Below are positions 40,385-50,395 of a DNA stretch of 64,000 nucleotides, one piece after another (position 1 is the first letter of the stretch; each line of letters begins with the position of its first letter). The notes beneath the pieces were generated by a model. The model was given only the letters and a program-made list of their open reading frames with translations. It made no database searches and had not been told where the DNA came from. Source of the DNA: Herbaspirillum huttiense (GTDB taxonomy: Bacteria; Pseudomonadota; Gammaproteobacteria; Burkholderiales; Burkholderiaceae_D); contig NZ_CP037993.1 of NCBI RefSeq assembly GCF_004367745.1, positions 3,348,001-3,412,000 of the forward strand, given 5' to 3'. A program made the translations under genes and the position numbers.

Positions 40385-41208
40385 GGCCACACCACAAGTT
40401 GCCTGTTCTGCTGAAGGTGGCCGGATTGGCGCGCAGCACATTCTATTACCAGATCAAGGCGCAGGAAGCAGGCGACAAATACGCGGCCGTGAAATCGCGC
40501 ATCCGCAAGATCTATGACCGGCACAAAGGCAGGTATGGCTACCGCCGCGTCACGGACACGCTCAAGCAGGCAGGCCAACTGATCAATCACAAGACGGTGC
40601 AGCGCCTGATGAGCCAATTGGGCTTGAAGTCGCTGGTGAGGCCGAAGAAATACAGGTCGTATCGCGGCCCTGGGCACGCTCATGTGGAGAACTTGCTTCA
40701 GAGGAAATTCAAGGCAGAGCGGTTCGGAGAGAAGTGGGTAACGGATGTTACTGAATTCAAAGTCGGTGGAGAGAAGCTTTATCTGTCGCCTGTCATGGAC
40801 TTGTACAACGGCGAGATCGTGTCGTATCAGACGAGTCGTTCACCCCAGTTCCAGATGGTCGACAGCATGCTCAAGAAGGCAATCTCGACCTTGAAGGGGA
40901 CACGTCGCCCCATGCTGCACTCGGATCAGGGATGGCAATATCAGATGCACGCTTACCGGCGCACCTTGGCCGAAAACGGTATTAAGCAGAGTATGTCGCG
41001 TAGAGGGAATTGCCTGGATAATGCAGCCATGGAAAGCTTCTTCGGCACGCTCAAGTCGGAGTGTTTTTACCTGACTCGCTTCTCCAGCATCGAGCAGTTA
41101 CAGATCGAGTTGCGCAAGTACATGCACTACTACAACCACCACCGCATCAAGAGCAAATTAAAAGGACTGAGCCCTGTGCAATACAGAACTCAGTCCTTTA
41201 GGCCTTAA
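40381..41208 (+). CDS. IS3-family transposase OrfB (DDE integrase core)
   Basis: The 275-residue catalytic part carries the DDE triad at Asp122 (WVTDVTEF), Asp182 (LHSDQGWQYQ) and Glu218 (NAAMESFFG) of an rve integrase domain. A separate start would be the TTG at 40381 overlapping the orfA stop, but the functional enzyme is more likely the frameshifted OrfAB fusion entering this frame at 40312. No truncation is seen. Confidence 0.93.
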   Translation: MRPHHKLPVLLKVAGLARSTFYYQIKAQEAGDKYAAVKSRIRKIYDRHKGRYGYRRVTDTLKQAGQLINHKTVQRLMSQLGLKSLVRPKKYRSYRGPGHAHVENLLQRKFKAERFGEKWVTDVTEFKVGGEKLYLSPVMDLYNGEIVSYQTSRSPQFQMVDSMLKKAISTLKGTRRPMLHSDQGWQYQMHAYRRTLAENGIKQSMSRRGNCLDNAAMESFFGTLKSECFYLTRFSSIEQLQIELRKYMHYYNHHRIKSKLKGLSPVQYRTQSFRP

Positions 41209-41221
41209 CCGGCTGTTGACC

Positions 41222-41245
41222 GTCCAACTTTATGGGGTCAGTTCA
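41222..41245 (-). repeat. Right inverted repeat of IS
   Basis: Reads TGAACTGACCCCATAAAGTT and on to GGAC on the minus strand. It is followed outside by the GCC target duplication and then by the second half of the split terminator. Confidence 0.9.
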
Positions 41246-41259
41246 GCCGGCATTTTTTT
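41246..41259 (+). terminator. Right half of the IS-interrupted terminator
   Basis: GCCGGC followed by A and seven T's complements the arm at 39787-39798. With the GCC duplication removed, the two halves rebuild a full hairpin. It probably once served both the plus-strand yccA-like gene and the minus-strand rlmD gene. Confidence 0.85.
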
Positions 41260-41277
41260 CGTCTGCTGCCCTCGACC

Positions 41278-42639
41278 TCACTCGGGCAGATCGAACACGG
41301 CGATGGATTCCACGTGGGCCGTATGCGGGAACATGTTCACTACGCCAGCATACTTGAGCGCATAACCGCCGAGATGCACCAGCATGCCGGCGTCACGCGC
41401 CAACGTCGCCGGGTTGCAGGATACGTAGACGATACGCTTTGGCTTCAGGTGCTGCTGTTCCGGCGGCAATTCCACGAGGGCCTTGCAGACTTCCATGGCA
41501 CCTTCGCGCGGCGGGTCGATCAGCATGCGATCGAACTTGCCAAGCGCCACGAAATCTTCCGGCTTGGCCTCGAACAGATTGCGGCAATAGAAACTGGTCT
41601 TGGCATCGACGCCATTGACCTTGGCATTGTCCAGTGCGCGCTCGGTCAGGGCCGTGCTGCCTTCGATCCCCACCACTTCGCGTGCCAGGGTGGCGATGGG
41701 CAGCGTGAAGTTACCCAAGCCGCAGAACAGGTCGGCCACGCGATCCTGCGGCTGCACATCCAGCAGGCGCAGCGCACGGGCCACCAGAACGCGGTTGATC
41801 TGGTGATTCACCTGGGTGAAATCGGTCGGCTTGAACGGCATGCGGATACCGAATTCAGGCAAGGTGTACTGCAGGCGCGATTCGGCGGGATAGTAAGGCG
41901 CTGCCGTATCCGGCCCCTTGGTCTGCAGCCACCATTCGATCTTGTGCTCGTCGGCAAAGGTCTTGAGCAGGGTTTCATCGGCCGGGCTCAGCGCCTCCAT
42001 GATGCGCAACACCAGTACGGTAACCTTGTTGCCATCGTCGCCCTCACCCACGGCCAGCTCGATCTGCGGCATGCGATCGCGAATCGACAGCGCTGCCACC
42101 AGTTCACGCAGCGGCACCAGCATGGCCGACACATTGGGCGGCAGGATTTCACAAGTCTTCATATCGGCGATGAAGGACGAGCGCTTTTCATGGAAGCCCA
42201 CCAGCACCCCACCCTTCTTGGCCACGTGACGCACCGAGATCCGGGCGCGATAGCGATAACCCCAGGTGGGGCCATAGATGGGACGCAGCATGACCTCGGC
42301 CTTGGTCTTGCCCAGGTGCCAGAGGTTGTCTTCCAGCACGCGCTGCTTCATGGCGACCTGGGCCGACGGCTCCAGATGCTGCATGGCACAGCCGCCGCAG
42401 GTGCCGAAATAATCACACCGGGGCTTCACCCGCAGCGAGGACTCGCTATGCAGCGTGGTCATCACGCCCGCCTCCCACTTGGGCTTCTTGCGATAGGACT
42501 GAAAACTGACCCGCTCGCCCGGCAGCGCGCCTTCGACGAAGATGACCTTGCCTTGCGTGCCATCCTCGTTTTGGAGGTGACCAACGCCGCGCCCGTCCAT
42601 GTCGAGCGACTTGATTTCAATGATGATGTCTTGTTGCAT
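41278..42639 (-). CDS. rlmD: 23S rRNA (uracil-1939-C5)-methyltransferase RlmD
   Basis: The 453-residue enzyme has an N-terminal TRAM domain ([16 protein letters not shown]), a [4Fe-4S] site with Cys75, Cys81 and Cys84 ([10 protein letters not shown]) plus a later Cys, and a SAM-binding domain with [12 protein letters not shown]. The catalytic cysteine lies in [11 protein letters not shown]. The start at the ATG at 42639 gives the conserved N-terminus; the frame extends 42 codons upstream without conservation. It follows rpoS on the same strand with a 141-base gap. Confidence 0.95.
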   Translation of the reverse strand: MQQDIIIEIKSLDMDGRGVGHLQNEDGTQGKVIFVEGALPGERVSFQSYRKKPKWEAGVMTTLHSESSLRVKPRCDYFGTCGGCAMQHLEPSAQVAMKQRVLEDNLWHLGKTKAEVMLRPIYGPTWGYRYRARISVRHVAKKGGVLVGFHEKRSSFIADMKTCEILPPNVSAMLVPLRELVAALSIRDRMPQIELAVGEGDDGNKVTVLVLRIMEALSPADETLLKTFADEHKIEWWLQTKGPDTAAPYYPAESRLQYTLPEFGIRMPFKPTDFTQVNHQINRVLVARALRLLDVQPQDRVADLFCGLGNFTLPIATLAREVVGIEGSTALTERALDNAKVNGVDAKTSFYCRNLFEAKPEDFVALGKFDRMLIDPPREGAMEVCKALVELPPEQQHLKPKRIVYVSCNPATLARDAGMLVHLGGYALKYAGVVNMFPHTAHVESIAVFDLPE

Positions 42640-42732
42640 GAGGGAAACCACAGGGTAGGACCGAAGCCCGCTGCCGAAAACAAAAGCGGTATTGTCCGCG
42701 ATCCGGGACCGCGAGGGAAGCAGCAAGCGCAT

Positions 42733-42752
42733 CCGGACCGCGCCGGACCGCG
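42733..42752. repeat. Tandem 10-base repeat downstream of rpoS
   Basis: CCGGACCGCG occurs twice in direct tandem, and a near copy (CCGGGACCGCG) lies about 30 bases away. It is in the rpoS-rlmD gap. No function is apparent. Confidence 0.6.
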
Positions 42753-42780
42753 AAAACCACTGCAATATAGAGAAAGCGCC

Positions 42781-43794
42781 CTAGAACAACGCGTCGCGGC
42801 TCACGCCGCGCGAGGTCAGCAGCCGCTTGAGCTTGACCAAAGCCTCCTGCTGCACTTGGCGCACACGCTCACGAGTGATACCCATCTCGCCCGCCAGTTG
42901 CTCCAGCGTCGAGGGATCGTCGTTGTCCAGGCCGAAGCGGCGGGCCACCACGACACGTTGCTTTTCGGACAAGCTCTTGAGCCATTCCCGGATCAGCAAG
43001 GCCATTTCCTGGCTTTCGGCACGGGTGTCCGGATGCTCTTCGACGGCACTGGGCAAGAGATCCATCAGGCTGGCCTGCGGGTCGTTATCGAGCGGGGTGT
43101 CCAGCGAGGCTGCATGTTCGGACAGGGCCAGCACATCCTGCACCTCTTCCACCGGGCGGTCGACCAGGTGCGCGATGTCTTCGGCGCTGGCGTCTCTTCC
43201 GTCACGTTGCTGCGCTTCGAGGTGATATTTTGCGCGGAGAATCTGGTTCAGCTCGCGCACCATATGCACGGGAAGCCGCACGGTACGGGCCTGATTCATG
43301 ATGGCGCGCTCGATGCTCTGGCGGATCCACCAGGTGGCGTAGGTAGAGAAGCGGAAACCGCGCTCAGGCTCGAACTTGTCGATGGCGCGCATCAGGCCGA
43401 GGTTGCCCTCTTCGATCAGGTCCAGCAGGGCCACGCCCCGGTTGATGTAGTGCTTGGCGATTGACACCACTAGCCGCAGGTTGTGCTCGATCATCTTCTG
43501 GCGCGCCTCGAATTCGCCGGCCTTGGCCTGGGTGGCGAAATGCAGCTCTTCGGCCGCCGTCAACAGCGGCTTGGCACCGATCTTGTTGAGGTAATGCTGG
43601 GTGGTGTCGGTGGAGAGTTCGGCGGCAAGCACCTTCTTGAGCTCGTCCACGCCTTCGGCCGGGGCCGCCTCCTGGGGCTGCTCGGCAGCATCGCCGTCAA
43701 TCACTTCCGGTTCATCGATTTCCTCGATGGGATCGTCCATATCCTCCTCACGAGGGTCCTGGTCTGGCAAGTGATCGCGGCGATTGCTTGTCAT
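42781..43794 (-). CDS. rpoS: RNA polymerase sigma factor RpoS
   Basis: A 337-residue sigma-70 family protein of the RpoS type. It has an acidic N-terminal extension (about 1-50), region 1.2 with [21 protein letters not shown], region 2 with the [16 protein letters not shown] core, and regions 3 and 4 ending in a helix-turn-helix ([23 protein letters not shown]). It directs stationary-phase and stress transcription. The location just after nlpD (stop and start three bases apart) is the classical one. In E. coli a main rpoS promoter lies inside nlpD. Confidence 0.96.
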   Translation of the reverse strand: MTSNRRDHLPDQDPREEDMDDPIEEIDEPEVIDGDAAEQPQEAAPAEGVDELKKVLAAELSTDTTQHYLNKIGAKPLLTAAEELHFATQAKAGEFEARQKMIEHNLRLVVSIAKHYINRGVALLDLIEEGNLGLMRAIDKFEPERGFRFSTYATWWIRQSIERAIMNQARTVRLPVHMVRELNQILRAKYHLEAQQRDGRDASAEDIAHLVDRPVEEVQDVLALSEHAASLDTPLDNDPQASLMDLLPSAVEEHPDTRAESQEMALLIREWLKSLSEKQRVVVARRFGLDNDDPSTLEQLAGEMGITRERVRQVQQEALVKLKRLLTSRGVSRDALF

Positions 43795-43797
43795 ACG

Positions 43798-44781
43798 CTA
43801 GCGTGGCGGTAAGTATTTTGAAGGATCAACAGGTTTACCCTGCTGGCGGATCTCGAAATGCAGTTTGACGCTGTCGCTGTCGGACTTGCCCATTTCAGCG
43901 ATCTTCTGTCCCTTGGTCACCGCCTGGCCTTCCTTGACCAGGATGGTCTTGTTGTGAGCATAGGCCGACAACAAGTTGTTGGTGTGCTTGATGATCACCA
44001 GGTTGCCATAGCCACGAATGCCGCTACCGGCATACATGACCTTGCCACCGGCTGCTGCCAGCACGGCCTGGCCATCCTTGCCTGCAATGTCCACACCCTT
44101 CTTGCCGCCTTCGAAGGTGCCGATCACCTTGCCGTCGGCCGGCCACATCCAGGTCACGCCTTCATCATCGCTGGCGACCGGCGCCTGGCTGGCTGCCGCC
44201 GGCTTGTCCGCTGCATGCGGCGCTTCCGGCTTGGCAACAGCCGCAGGGGCTGCAGCAGGTGCGGCTGCCGGTGCAGCATCAGGCTTTTCCAGTTCAGCCA
44301 GGGCGCTTTCCGAGTAGGCGCGCTTGTCACCGCGCGGACCAGTCTTGTTGCTGCCCGAGGCCATCGGTGCTGCAGCCGGTGCGGCGGCGCCTGGTGCACC
44401 CAGCGGCTTCACGTCCAGGCCTGCGCCCGGCGCGGCAGCCACGGTCGCCGTCTGGGCCGGACCGGCACGATCGGGCGGCGCCACGCGCAGCACCTGGTCG
44501 ACCTTGATGTCGTTCGGGTTGGTCAGATTGTTCCAGGCGACGATGTCGCGCCAGTTCTGCCCGACGTCCAGGGCGATGCGATACAGGGTATCGCCCTTCT
44601 TGACCGTGTAATAGCCACGTCCCGACGGGGCCGGCACCACCGGAGCGGCAGCAGCATCGGCCGGCTTGGCGGTGCTCGACGTGCGCTCGACGACGGGCGC
44701 CGGCTGCTGATTCGGTGTCGAGCCGCAGGCGGCCAGCAAACTGACGACACTGCCCAATACAGCCAAACGAATTTTCTTCAT
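43798..44781 (-). CDS. nlpD: NlpD-like LysM/LytM lipoprotein
   Basis: A 327-residue outer-membrane lipoprotein: lipobox LAAC (Cys19), a LysM peptidoglycan-binding module (about 57-100, YYTVKKGDTLYRIA), an Ala/Pro-rich linker and a C-terminal M23/LytM domain. The metal ligands of an active M23 peptidase are degenerate (GGKKGVDI in place of HxxxD, KLHFEI in place of HxH). This matches an EnvC/NlpD-type activator of cell-division amidases rather than an enzyme. It sits directly before rpoS. Confidence 0.93.
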   Translation of the reverse strand: MKKIRLAVLGSVVSLLAACGSTPNQQPAPVVERTSSTAKPADAAAAPVVPAPSGRGYYTVKKGDTLYRIALDVGQNWRDIVAWNNLTNPNDIKVDQVLRVAPPDRAGPAQTATVAAAPGAGLDVKPLGAPGAAAPAAAPMASGSNKTGPRGDKRAYSESALAELEKPDAAPAAAPAAAPAAVAKPEAPHAADKPAAASQAPVASDDEGVTWMWPADGKVIGTFEGGKKGVDIAGKDGQAVLAAAGGKVMYAGSGIRGYGNLVIIKHTNNLLSAYAHNKTILVKEGQAVTKGQKIAEMGKSDSDSVKLHFEIRQQGKPVDPSKYLPPR

Positions 44782-45002
44782 GCTCTTACGTTAGATTTTG
44801 TACGACGCTAGTTGACACGCAGCCAGCGCCAGAAGTTCATCAGGGAAATGCGGCCCCCTCGCCTGCCCATCCGCTCTTTTCATCGACCCGCGGCTTGGAT
44901 GCTTGTGCTTGTTGCCGCCCGTTCCCTGTTCGATGATGCGTGGCGGACCTGATATCCGCCGGTTTTGCTCATTGCGTCCTGCTCATGCCGGGCTTTTCCG
45001 AC

Positions 45003-45968
45003 CTACACCGTTCCCGGCCGCAGCGGCACGAAATGGCACTGTTCCAGGGTGGTACGGCGCCAGTCGCGCTGGCCCACACGTTCAATCAGTTCCAGCACCT
45101 GCTGGCGTTCGCCCACGGGCGCTACCAGCCTGCCGCCAATGGCGAGCTGTTCCAACAGGGCCTGCGGCACTTCGAGACCTGCCGCCGCGAGGATGATGCC
45201 ATCAAACGGCGCAACTTGCGGCAGGCCAAGCATACCATCTCCGTAATGCAAGCGGATGTTCGCCACGCGCAAGGGACGCAGATTGGTCTTGGCCAGTTCA
45301 TGCAAGGGCTTGATGCGCTCGATGGAATACACCTCGCCGGCTACCCGTGACAGCACGGCGGCCTGGTAGCCGCAGCCGGTACCGATCTCCAATACCCGGT
45401 CCAGGCGGCCGCCATGGCGATTCTGGCGCATCAGTTCGATCATGCGCGCCACGATGTAGGGCTGCGAAATGGTCTGGTGATGGCCGATCGGCAGCGACGC
45501 ATCGATATAGGCCTGGCTGGCCAGGCCGGGTTCCACAAACATGTGGCGCGGCACTGCCTCCAGCGCGGCCAGCACCTTGGCATCGGCCACACCCTGCTTG
45601 GCCACGCGCGCCACCATGGCCTTGCGCACCGCTTCCGAGGCCAGCGGCGAGGCATGATGGGAAGCATTGGTCTGGGTCACCGTCATGACGTTCCTGACGG
45701 CCGTGCGCGGCACCGGCGCGGCGCTCAGCAGCGGCTGGGCCGGCGCTACCGGCGCGCGCGGTGGTGCCGGCGGCGGACGCAGCGCCTGGGCCAGGCCCTG
45801 CTGCACCGGCTTCAGGGCCGCGCGCTGCGATGACTGGGCGGCATTCTTGGCCGCCGTCTGGGTCGTGGCCTGGGGCCGGCCAGCCGCATCCCGCCCGGCG
45901 TTGGCGGTCTTTTTCTTGTCGACCACCGAGGACAGGCTCAGCGGAAAGCGGCTGGGCTTGTCGCTCAT
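45003..45968 (-). CDS. pcm: Protein-L-isoaspartate O-methyltransferase
   Basis: The 321-residue protein repairs isoaspartyl damage by SAM-dependent methylation. The C-terminal 210 residues form the standard enzyme, with [18 protein letters not shown] SAM motif (seen as [14 protein letters not shown]) and the PYIVAR segment. An extra N-terminal stretch of about 105 residues is Ala/Pro/Gln/Arg-rich and likely disordered. Its ATG overlaps the surE TGA (ATGA), so the pair is coupled, as in E. coli. Confidence 0.94.
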   Translation of the reverse strand: MSDKPSRFPLSLSSVVDKKKTANAGRDAAGRPQATTQTAAKNAAQSSQRAALKPVQQGLAQALRPPPAPPRAPVAPAQPLLSAAPVPRTAVRNVMTVTQTNASHHASPLASEAVRKAMVARVAKQGVADAKVLAALEAVPRHMFVEPGLASQAYIDASLPIGHHQTISQPYIVARMIELMRQNRHGGRLDRVLEIGTGCGYQAAVLSRVAGEVYSIERIKPLHELAKTNLRPLRVANIRLHYGDGMLGLPQVAPFDGIILAAAGLEVPQALLEQLAIGGRLVAPVGERQQVLELIERVGQRDWRRTTLEQCHFVPLRPGTV

Positions 45969-46702
45969 GCAAGCGCTTTCTTGAGATTGTCCAGTTGCGC
46001 GGAGTGCGTCAGGTCGATCTGCAGCGGCGTGATGGAGACGTAGCCATTGGCCGTAGCATGGAAATCGGTGCCCTCGCCACCATCCTTGGCGGCCCCGGCC
46101 GGGCCGATCCAGTACAGGTCCCGGCCATGCGGGTCAGTCAGCTTGTGCACCGGCTCGGACATGTGGCGTTTGCCCAGACGGGTCGCCACGCAGCCCTTGA
46201 TCTGCGCATACGGCAGGTTGGGAATGTTGACGTTGAGCAGGTAAGGCTTGGGCAGGCTGTCGAAGCGGCGCTCAACGATCTCGCGGGCGATGCGTGCGGC
46301 CGACTCCAGCTCGCCCCAGCCCTTGTGCAGTTGCGAAAACGCAATGGAAGGAATGCCGAACAGAAAACCCTCCGTCGCCGCCGCCACCGTGCCGGAATAG
46401 AGCGTATCGTCGCCCATGTTCTGGCCCTGGTTGATACCGGAGACGATCAGGTCAGGACGCTCCTTGAGCAAGCCGGTCAGCGCCACGTGGACACAGTCCG
46501 ACGGCGTGCCATTGAGATAGTAGAAACCGTTGGCGGCCTGCTCCACCCACAGCGGGCGATCCAGCGTCAGGGAATTGGAGCTGCCCGAGCGATTGCTGTC
46601 GGGCGCCACCACGGTGATGTCGGCGATCGGTGCGAGGGCTTCGGCCAGGGCATTGATGCCGGGTGCCAGGTAGCCGTCGTCGTTGCTGATGAGGATTTTC
46701 AT
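45965..46702 (-). CDS. surE: 5'/3'-nucleotidase SurE
   Basis: A 245-residue survival protein/phosphatase. It begins [16 protein letters not shown], where the DD pair binds the divalent metal, and has the [10 protein letters not shown] and [10 protein letters not shown] motifs. SurE dephosphorylates nucleoside monophosphates and short polyphosphate and matters in stationary phase. I used the ATG at 46702; the longer frame adds 17 residues before this conserved start. Genes surE-pcm-nlpD-rpoS follow in order. Confidence 0.97.
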   Translation of the reverse strand: MKILISNDDGYLAPGINALAEALAPIADITVVAPDSNRSGSSNSLTLDRPLWVEQAANGFYYLNGTPSDCVHVALTGLLKERPDLIVSGINQGQNMGDDTLYSGTVAAATEGFLFGIPSIAFSQLHKGWGELESAARIAREIVERRFDSLPKPYLLNVNIPNLPYAQIKGCVATRLGKRHMSEPVHKLTDPHGRDLYWIGPAGAAKDGGEGTDFHATANGYVSITPLQIDLTHSAQLDNLKKALA

Positions 46703-46774
46703 GGGCTGAATTTTAACCGAAGCCGAGCTTTGGACAGCCCCTCCTCCTGACATTCTCCTGCCCTGTTGCGTCGT

Positions 46775-47722
46775 CTATTCCTGCAGCGTCAGTTCCTGAT
46801 AGACATAGGCTGACAGCACCAGTTTGTCGCGCACCGTCAGTTGCGCAAATTCCACCCCGTACTGATGGAAATCGGCCTCCCCCAAAGACTCCACCGTCCG
46901 CAGGACCACCGGCAGTTCCAGCGGCAACTGCTGGTCCGCCACCGAGGCCACGAAACGCAGCTGGCCCGTCACGCCCTTCTTTGCCGCCACCTTGCCGGAA
47001 AGCGAGGTCGCCACCAGCGAAGCCCCAGCCAGACTGAGGTCGATCACGCTGGCGGCCAGCGGCTGGCTGCCATCCACCGCGAGATAGCCTTCCGCCCCGA
47101 CAGGCACGCGGGTGGCCTGGCGGATGACGGTGGAACGTACCTCCTTGGGCAGGGAGACATGAAGGTAAACGAAAGGAGTTTGCTGGTACTTCAGCAGTTG
47201 CGCCGCAAAAGCATAGGCGCGGCGGCCGGTCAGGGCGCGCACCACGAAGCCCTGGCCTTCCCGCACGAAGAGCTGCTTGCCCTCCTTTTGTGGCGCTGTC
47301 ACCAGGATACTGCGGTTGGGCAAGCAGCCCACCAATGACACCGCATAGCGCTGCGCGGCATCGTCGGCAAATTGCAGCCACAAGGTATCGCCGATCTGCC
47401 AGCGCACCTCGTCCAGCGTAATGATGGTTTCCTGGCCGCGCACCGCCGCAGAGGGCTTCAAAGGTTTTTTGCCACCCTGCTTCTTGCGCAAGACGTCGCG
47501 TGCCTGCGGCAACGGTACGGATTCGGTATCCGGCTCGGCAATCCAGTTGGCATTGCGGTAGAGACCGTATTCGATCAGCCCGGCCAGTTGGTCCGGCGTA
47601 TCGATCAAGGTACCGCGCGCCAGCAGGAGCTTGCCGGCATCGTTGTAGATCGGCCAGGGCGCGGGGCGGCCCAGGGCGAGTTCGGAGGCGCGCACCGGCA
47701 CCAGCGAGGTGTGATCTGCCAT
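46775..47722 (-). CDS. PilZ domain protein, YcgR-like flagellar brake type
   Basis: A 315-residue protein likely to bind cyclic di-GMP. An N-terminal YcgR-type beta domain (about 115-205) is followed by a PilZ domain with the binding signature RQATR and, about 25 residues on, DLSLAG. YcgR proteins slow flagellar rotation when c-di-GMP is high; here that role is inferred. The ATG at 47722 is used because the longer frame overlaps the helicase gene. It starts one base after the helicase stop. Confidence 0.85.
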   Translation of the reverse strand: MADHTSLVPVRASELALGRPAPWPIYNDAGKLLLARGTLIDTPDQLAGLIEYGLYRNANWIAEPDTESVPLPQARDVLRKKQGGKKPLKPSAAVRGQETIITLDEVRWQIGDTLWLQFADDAAQRYAVSLVGCLPNRSILVTAPQKEGKQLFVREGQGFVVRALTGRRAYAFAAQLLKYQQTPFVYLHVSLPKEVRSTVIRQATRVPVGAEGYLAVDGSQPLAASVIDLSLAGASLVATSLSGKVAAKKGVTGQLRFVASVADQQLPLELPVVLRTVESLGEADFHQYGVEFAQLTVRDKLVLSAYVYQELTLQE

Positions 47723-47723
47723 C

Positions 47724-49937
47724 TCAACCCTCCGCCGCAGCGTCCTCGCCGGCGGCGGCAGCGGCGCGGCGTGCATCCTGCTCGCGGAAGAAGGCTTGTA
47801 CCACCTCCAGCTCGCGCGTGCGCTTGAAGGGCGGCAGGCTCTGCCAGATACGGCGACCGTAATTCTTGGTGATGATGCGCGGATCGCAGATCATCAGCAC
47901 GCCGCGGTCGCCCTCGTCACGGATCAGGCGACCCGCGCCCTGCTTCAGGTTGATGATGGCCGCCGGCAACTGGTGGTGCACGAAGCCGTTCAGGCCCTGC
48001 TTTTCCATTTCGCTGATACGGGCCGCCAGCACCGGATCATCCGGTGGAGAAAACGGCAGCTTGTCGATGATGACCAGGGACAGTGCGTCGCCACGCACGT
48101 CCACGCCTTCCCAGAAGCTCTGGCTACCGATCAGCACGCCATTGCCCGCAGCGCGGAAACGGTCCAGCAACTCCGTACGTCCCGCCTCGCCCTGCACGAA
48201 CAGCGGGAAATCATGGCCGCGCGCGTCGAACTCGGCGCGCAGCCGCTCCGCTGCACGATTGACTGCACGCAGCGTAGTGCACAGGAAGAAGCAGCGGCCG
48301 CCGGCGGCCTCGATGGTCGGCAGTGCGGCATCGATGACGGCATCGGTGTATTCAAACGAATTCGGCTGTGGCAGGTTTTGCGGTACGTACAGCAGCCCCT
48401 GCTCGGCATAATTGAAAGGGCTCGGCCACGATTGCGCCGGGGCATTCCACAGGCCCATCTGGGCTGCGTAGTGATTGAAATCCTTCTTCACTGCCAGCGT
48501 CGCCGACGTGAAGATCCATGAACGCGGCGTACCCTCGCGCTGCTTGTTGAAGATGGGCGCGATCGACAGCGGCGTGCGGTGCAGCTGCAGCGAGGACTGG
48601 AAGGCTTCCACCCAGAGCACGTAGAAGGGTTTCTGCGCTGGCGAATCTTCCTGCTCCTCACCCTCGCCTGCTCGCTTGTTGTCGGCGGGCTTGGCCGCTG
48701 CCTTGGCGGCGGCTTCGGCCTGGATCTTGGCCAGTTCGTCGGGCGTGCCCCAGTTTTCCAGCTGCCGCAGCAATTCATTGGCACGGTCGCGGCACTGCTC
48801 GATGGTCTCGGCACGTTCGGCCTGTTTTTCGAGCACGGCGATCATGTCGTCCATGCAGTCCTTCAGCGTGTCGAGCGACGGGAAGAAGGCGCTGGAAGGC
48901 GCAATCTGGTTCAGCGCCAGGCGTACCGATTCTTCCGGGAAAGCCAGCCGCAGATCGCGTGCCGCGCGCTCCACCGGAGCGACCAGGCGCGCCCAGTCAG
49001 CGCCATCGCGGGCGTGCGACAGGCCTTCGGCCAGCACGTCGCGGCAGAGTTCGAGAATCTGCGAGGTGGAGATGGTCTCGCCAAAGAACAGCGTGGCCGT
49101 ATCCGGCAACTGGTGCGCTTCGTCGAAGATGACGGTATTGGCCGAGGGCAGCAGTTCGGCGATGCCGGTGTCCTTCAGGGCCACATCAGCGAAGAACAGG
49201 TGGTGATTGACCACCACCACATCAGCCTGCTGCGCTTCCTTGCGCGCCTTCATGACGAAGCAATCCTGGTAGTACTGGCATTCAGCCCCGAAACAGGTAT
49301 CTCGGGTGGAGGTCACCAGATTCCATACCGAAGCCGTCTCCGGCACCTTGGTCAGCTCGGCCTTGTCGCCGGAGGAAGTGGATTTGACGAAGCGCGAGAT
49401 CTCGCGCAGGTAGCCCACATCCTCGCGCGCGGTCAGGCGGCCGTTCTGCAGGGTGCGCTCCAGGTGGAAGTGGCAGACATAATTGCTGCGCCCCTTGAGC
49501 AGCGCCACCGAGACGGGCGCATGCAAGGCCTTGCGCACGGTGGGGATATCACGATTGAAGAGCTGGTCCTGCAGCGTCTTGGTGCCGGTGGAGACGATGG
49601 TCTTGCCGCCCCACAGCAAGGCCGGGACGAGGTAGGCAAAGGTCTTGCCGGTACCGGTACCGGCCTCGGCGATCAGCGTACCTTGGTTGGCGATGGCGTC
49701 GGCGATGGCCTTGGCCATCTCGGTCTGGGCATGACGCGGGCGATAGCTGCCAACGGCACCGCCCAAGGGACCGCCTTCACCGAACAGGCGCTCGACCTCG
49801 GCATCATGGAGACCTGGTTCTTCGGGGGCAGCGCCCTCCTTCCCGGCGGGAGCGGTGCGACTGTCGGCGTTGTGGGCGGGGGCTTCGGGAGCTGTCACTG
49901 CGGCAAACCTGTAGAAGAACACGTGTGGCGCAGGCAT
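47724..49937 (-). CDS. DinG/YoaA-family ATP-dependent DNA helicase
   Basis: A roughly 737-residue superfamily 2 helicase of the XPD-like iron-sulfur group. Walker A is GTGTGKT and the DEAH box is FDEAHQL. Four cysteines for a [4Fe-4S] cluster are visible (one in NYVCHF, three in TCFGAECQYYQDC), and motif VI GAGRLIR is near the C-terminus. It should unwind DNA 5' to 3' during repair. The start is uncertain: neither the ATG at 49937 nor the GTG at 49961 has a good ribosome binding site. The final 20 residues are Ala-rich. Confidence 0.9.
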   Translation of the reverse strand: MPAPHVFFYRFAAVTAPEAPAHNADSRTAPAGKEGAAPEEPGLHDAEVERLFGEGGPLGGAVGSYRPRHAQTEMAKAIADAIANQGTLIAEAGTGTGKTFAYLVPALLWGGKTIVSTGTKTLQDQLFNRDIPTVRKALHAPVSVALLKGRSNYVCHFHLERTLQNGRLTAREDVGYLREISRFVKSTSSGDKAELTKVPETASVWNLVTSTRDTCFGAECQYYQDCFVMKARKEAQQADVVVVNHHLFFADVALKDTGIAELLPSANTVIFDEAHQLPDTATLFFGETISTSQILELCRDVLAEGLSHARDGADWARLVAPVERAARDLRLAFPEESVRLALNQIAPSSAFFPSLDTLKDCMDDMIAVLEKQAERAETIEQCRDRANELLRQLENWGTPDELAKIQAEAAAKAAAKPADNKRAGEGEEQEDSPAQKPFYVLWVEAFQSSLQLHRTPLSIAPIFNKQREGTPRSWIFTSATLAVKKDFNHYAAQMGLWNAPAQSWPSPFNYAEQGLLYVPQNLPQPNSFEYTDAVIDAALPTIEAAGGRCFFLCTTLRAVNRAAERLRAEFDARGHDFPLFVQGEAGRTELLDRFRAAGNGVLIGSQSFWEGVDVRGDALSLVIIDKLPFSPPDDPVLAARISEMEKQGLNGFVHHQLPAAIINLKQGAGRLIRDEGDRGVLMICDPRIITKNYGRRIWQSLPPFKRTRELEVVQAFFREQDARRAAAAAGEDAAAEG

Positions 49938-50087
49938 CGGCGATACCGGCGCATCTTGCACGTCATTGGGAACAAGGCGCTATTTTACGCGGAGTCGGCA
50001 GCACACCCCCGACTCGCATGAAGGACACAGGAACGTGGACCGCGGATTTCGAGAAGCTCGCCAGCAGGAGCAGGCGCGCAGCGGGGC

Positions 50088-50294
50088 TCAGGCGGGGATA
50101 TCGGGGACCAGCTGCATCTTCAGCAGCGCAATGTGGTCCTTCAGTTGCAGCTTGCGCTTCTTGAGGCGGCGCAGTTGCAGGTCCTCCGAACGGGCATCGC
50201 GGATGAGCATGTCGATCACGCTATCGAGATCACGGTGCTCGACTTCGAGTTCGATGATGCGGCGCTGGATGTCTTCGCGATGCGTACTGGTCAT
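50088..50294 (-). CDS. DUF465/YdcH family small protein
   Basis: A 68-residue, highly charged helical protein of the DUF465 (YdcH) type. The centre DSVIDMLIRDARSEDLQL and LKKRKLQLKDHI are typical of the family's coiled hairpin. Function is unknown. It lies alone between the helicase and the coiled-coil protein gene. Confidence 0.88.
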   Translation of the reverse strand: MTSTHREDIQRRIIELEVEHRDLDSVIDMLIRDARSEDLQLRRLKKRKLQLKDHIALLKMQLVPDIPA

Positions 50295-50395
50295 GATGGC
50301 GGCTGGTTGCTGATGTGCTTGCTAGTGTAATGCACCCGCAGGCCCACGCCAAATCGGCATGGGCCTGCGGACGGAGGGGCCAGCGTCAGAACGCC

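Larger units (their letters stand above)
39806..41245 (+). mobile_element. Complete IS3-family insertion sequence (IS150-like)
   Basis: The element is 1440 bases long with imperfect terminal inverted repeats of about 24 bases (20 of 24 match, both starting TGAACTG). It is flanked by a 3-base duplication, GCC, at 39803-39805 and 41246-41248. It encodes orfA and orfB in the usual overlapping arrangement with an A6G frameshift signal. GC content looks lower than in the surrounding genes. All parts appear intact, so it may still be mobile. Confidence 0.95.

Noticed and set aside
44941..44985. GGCGGA/TCCGCC hairpin followed by TTTT between pcm and nlpD
   Set aside because: The T-run is on the plus strand, while both flanking genes are on the minus strand, and the stem is only six bases.
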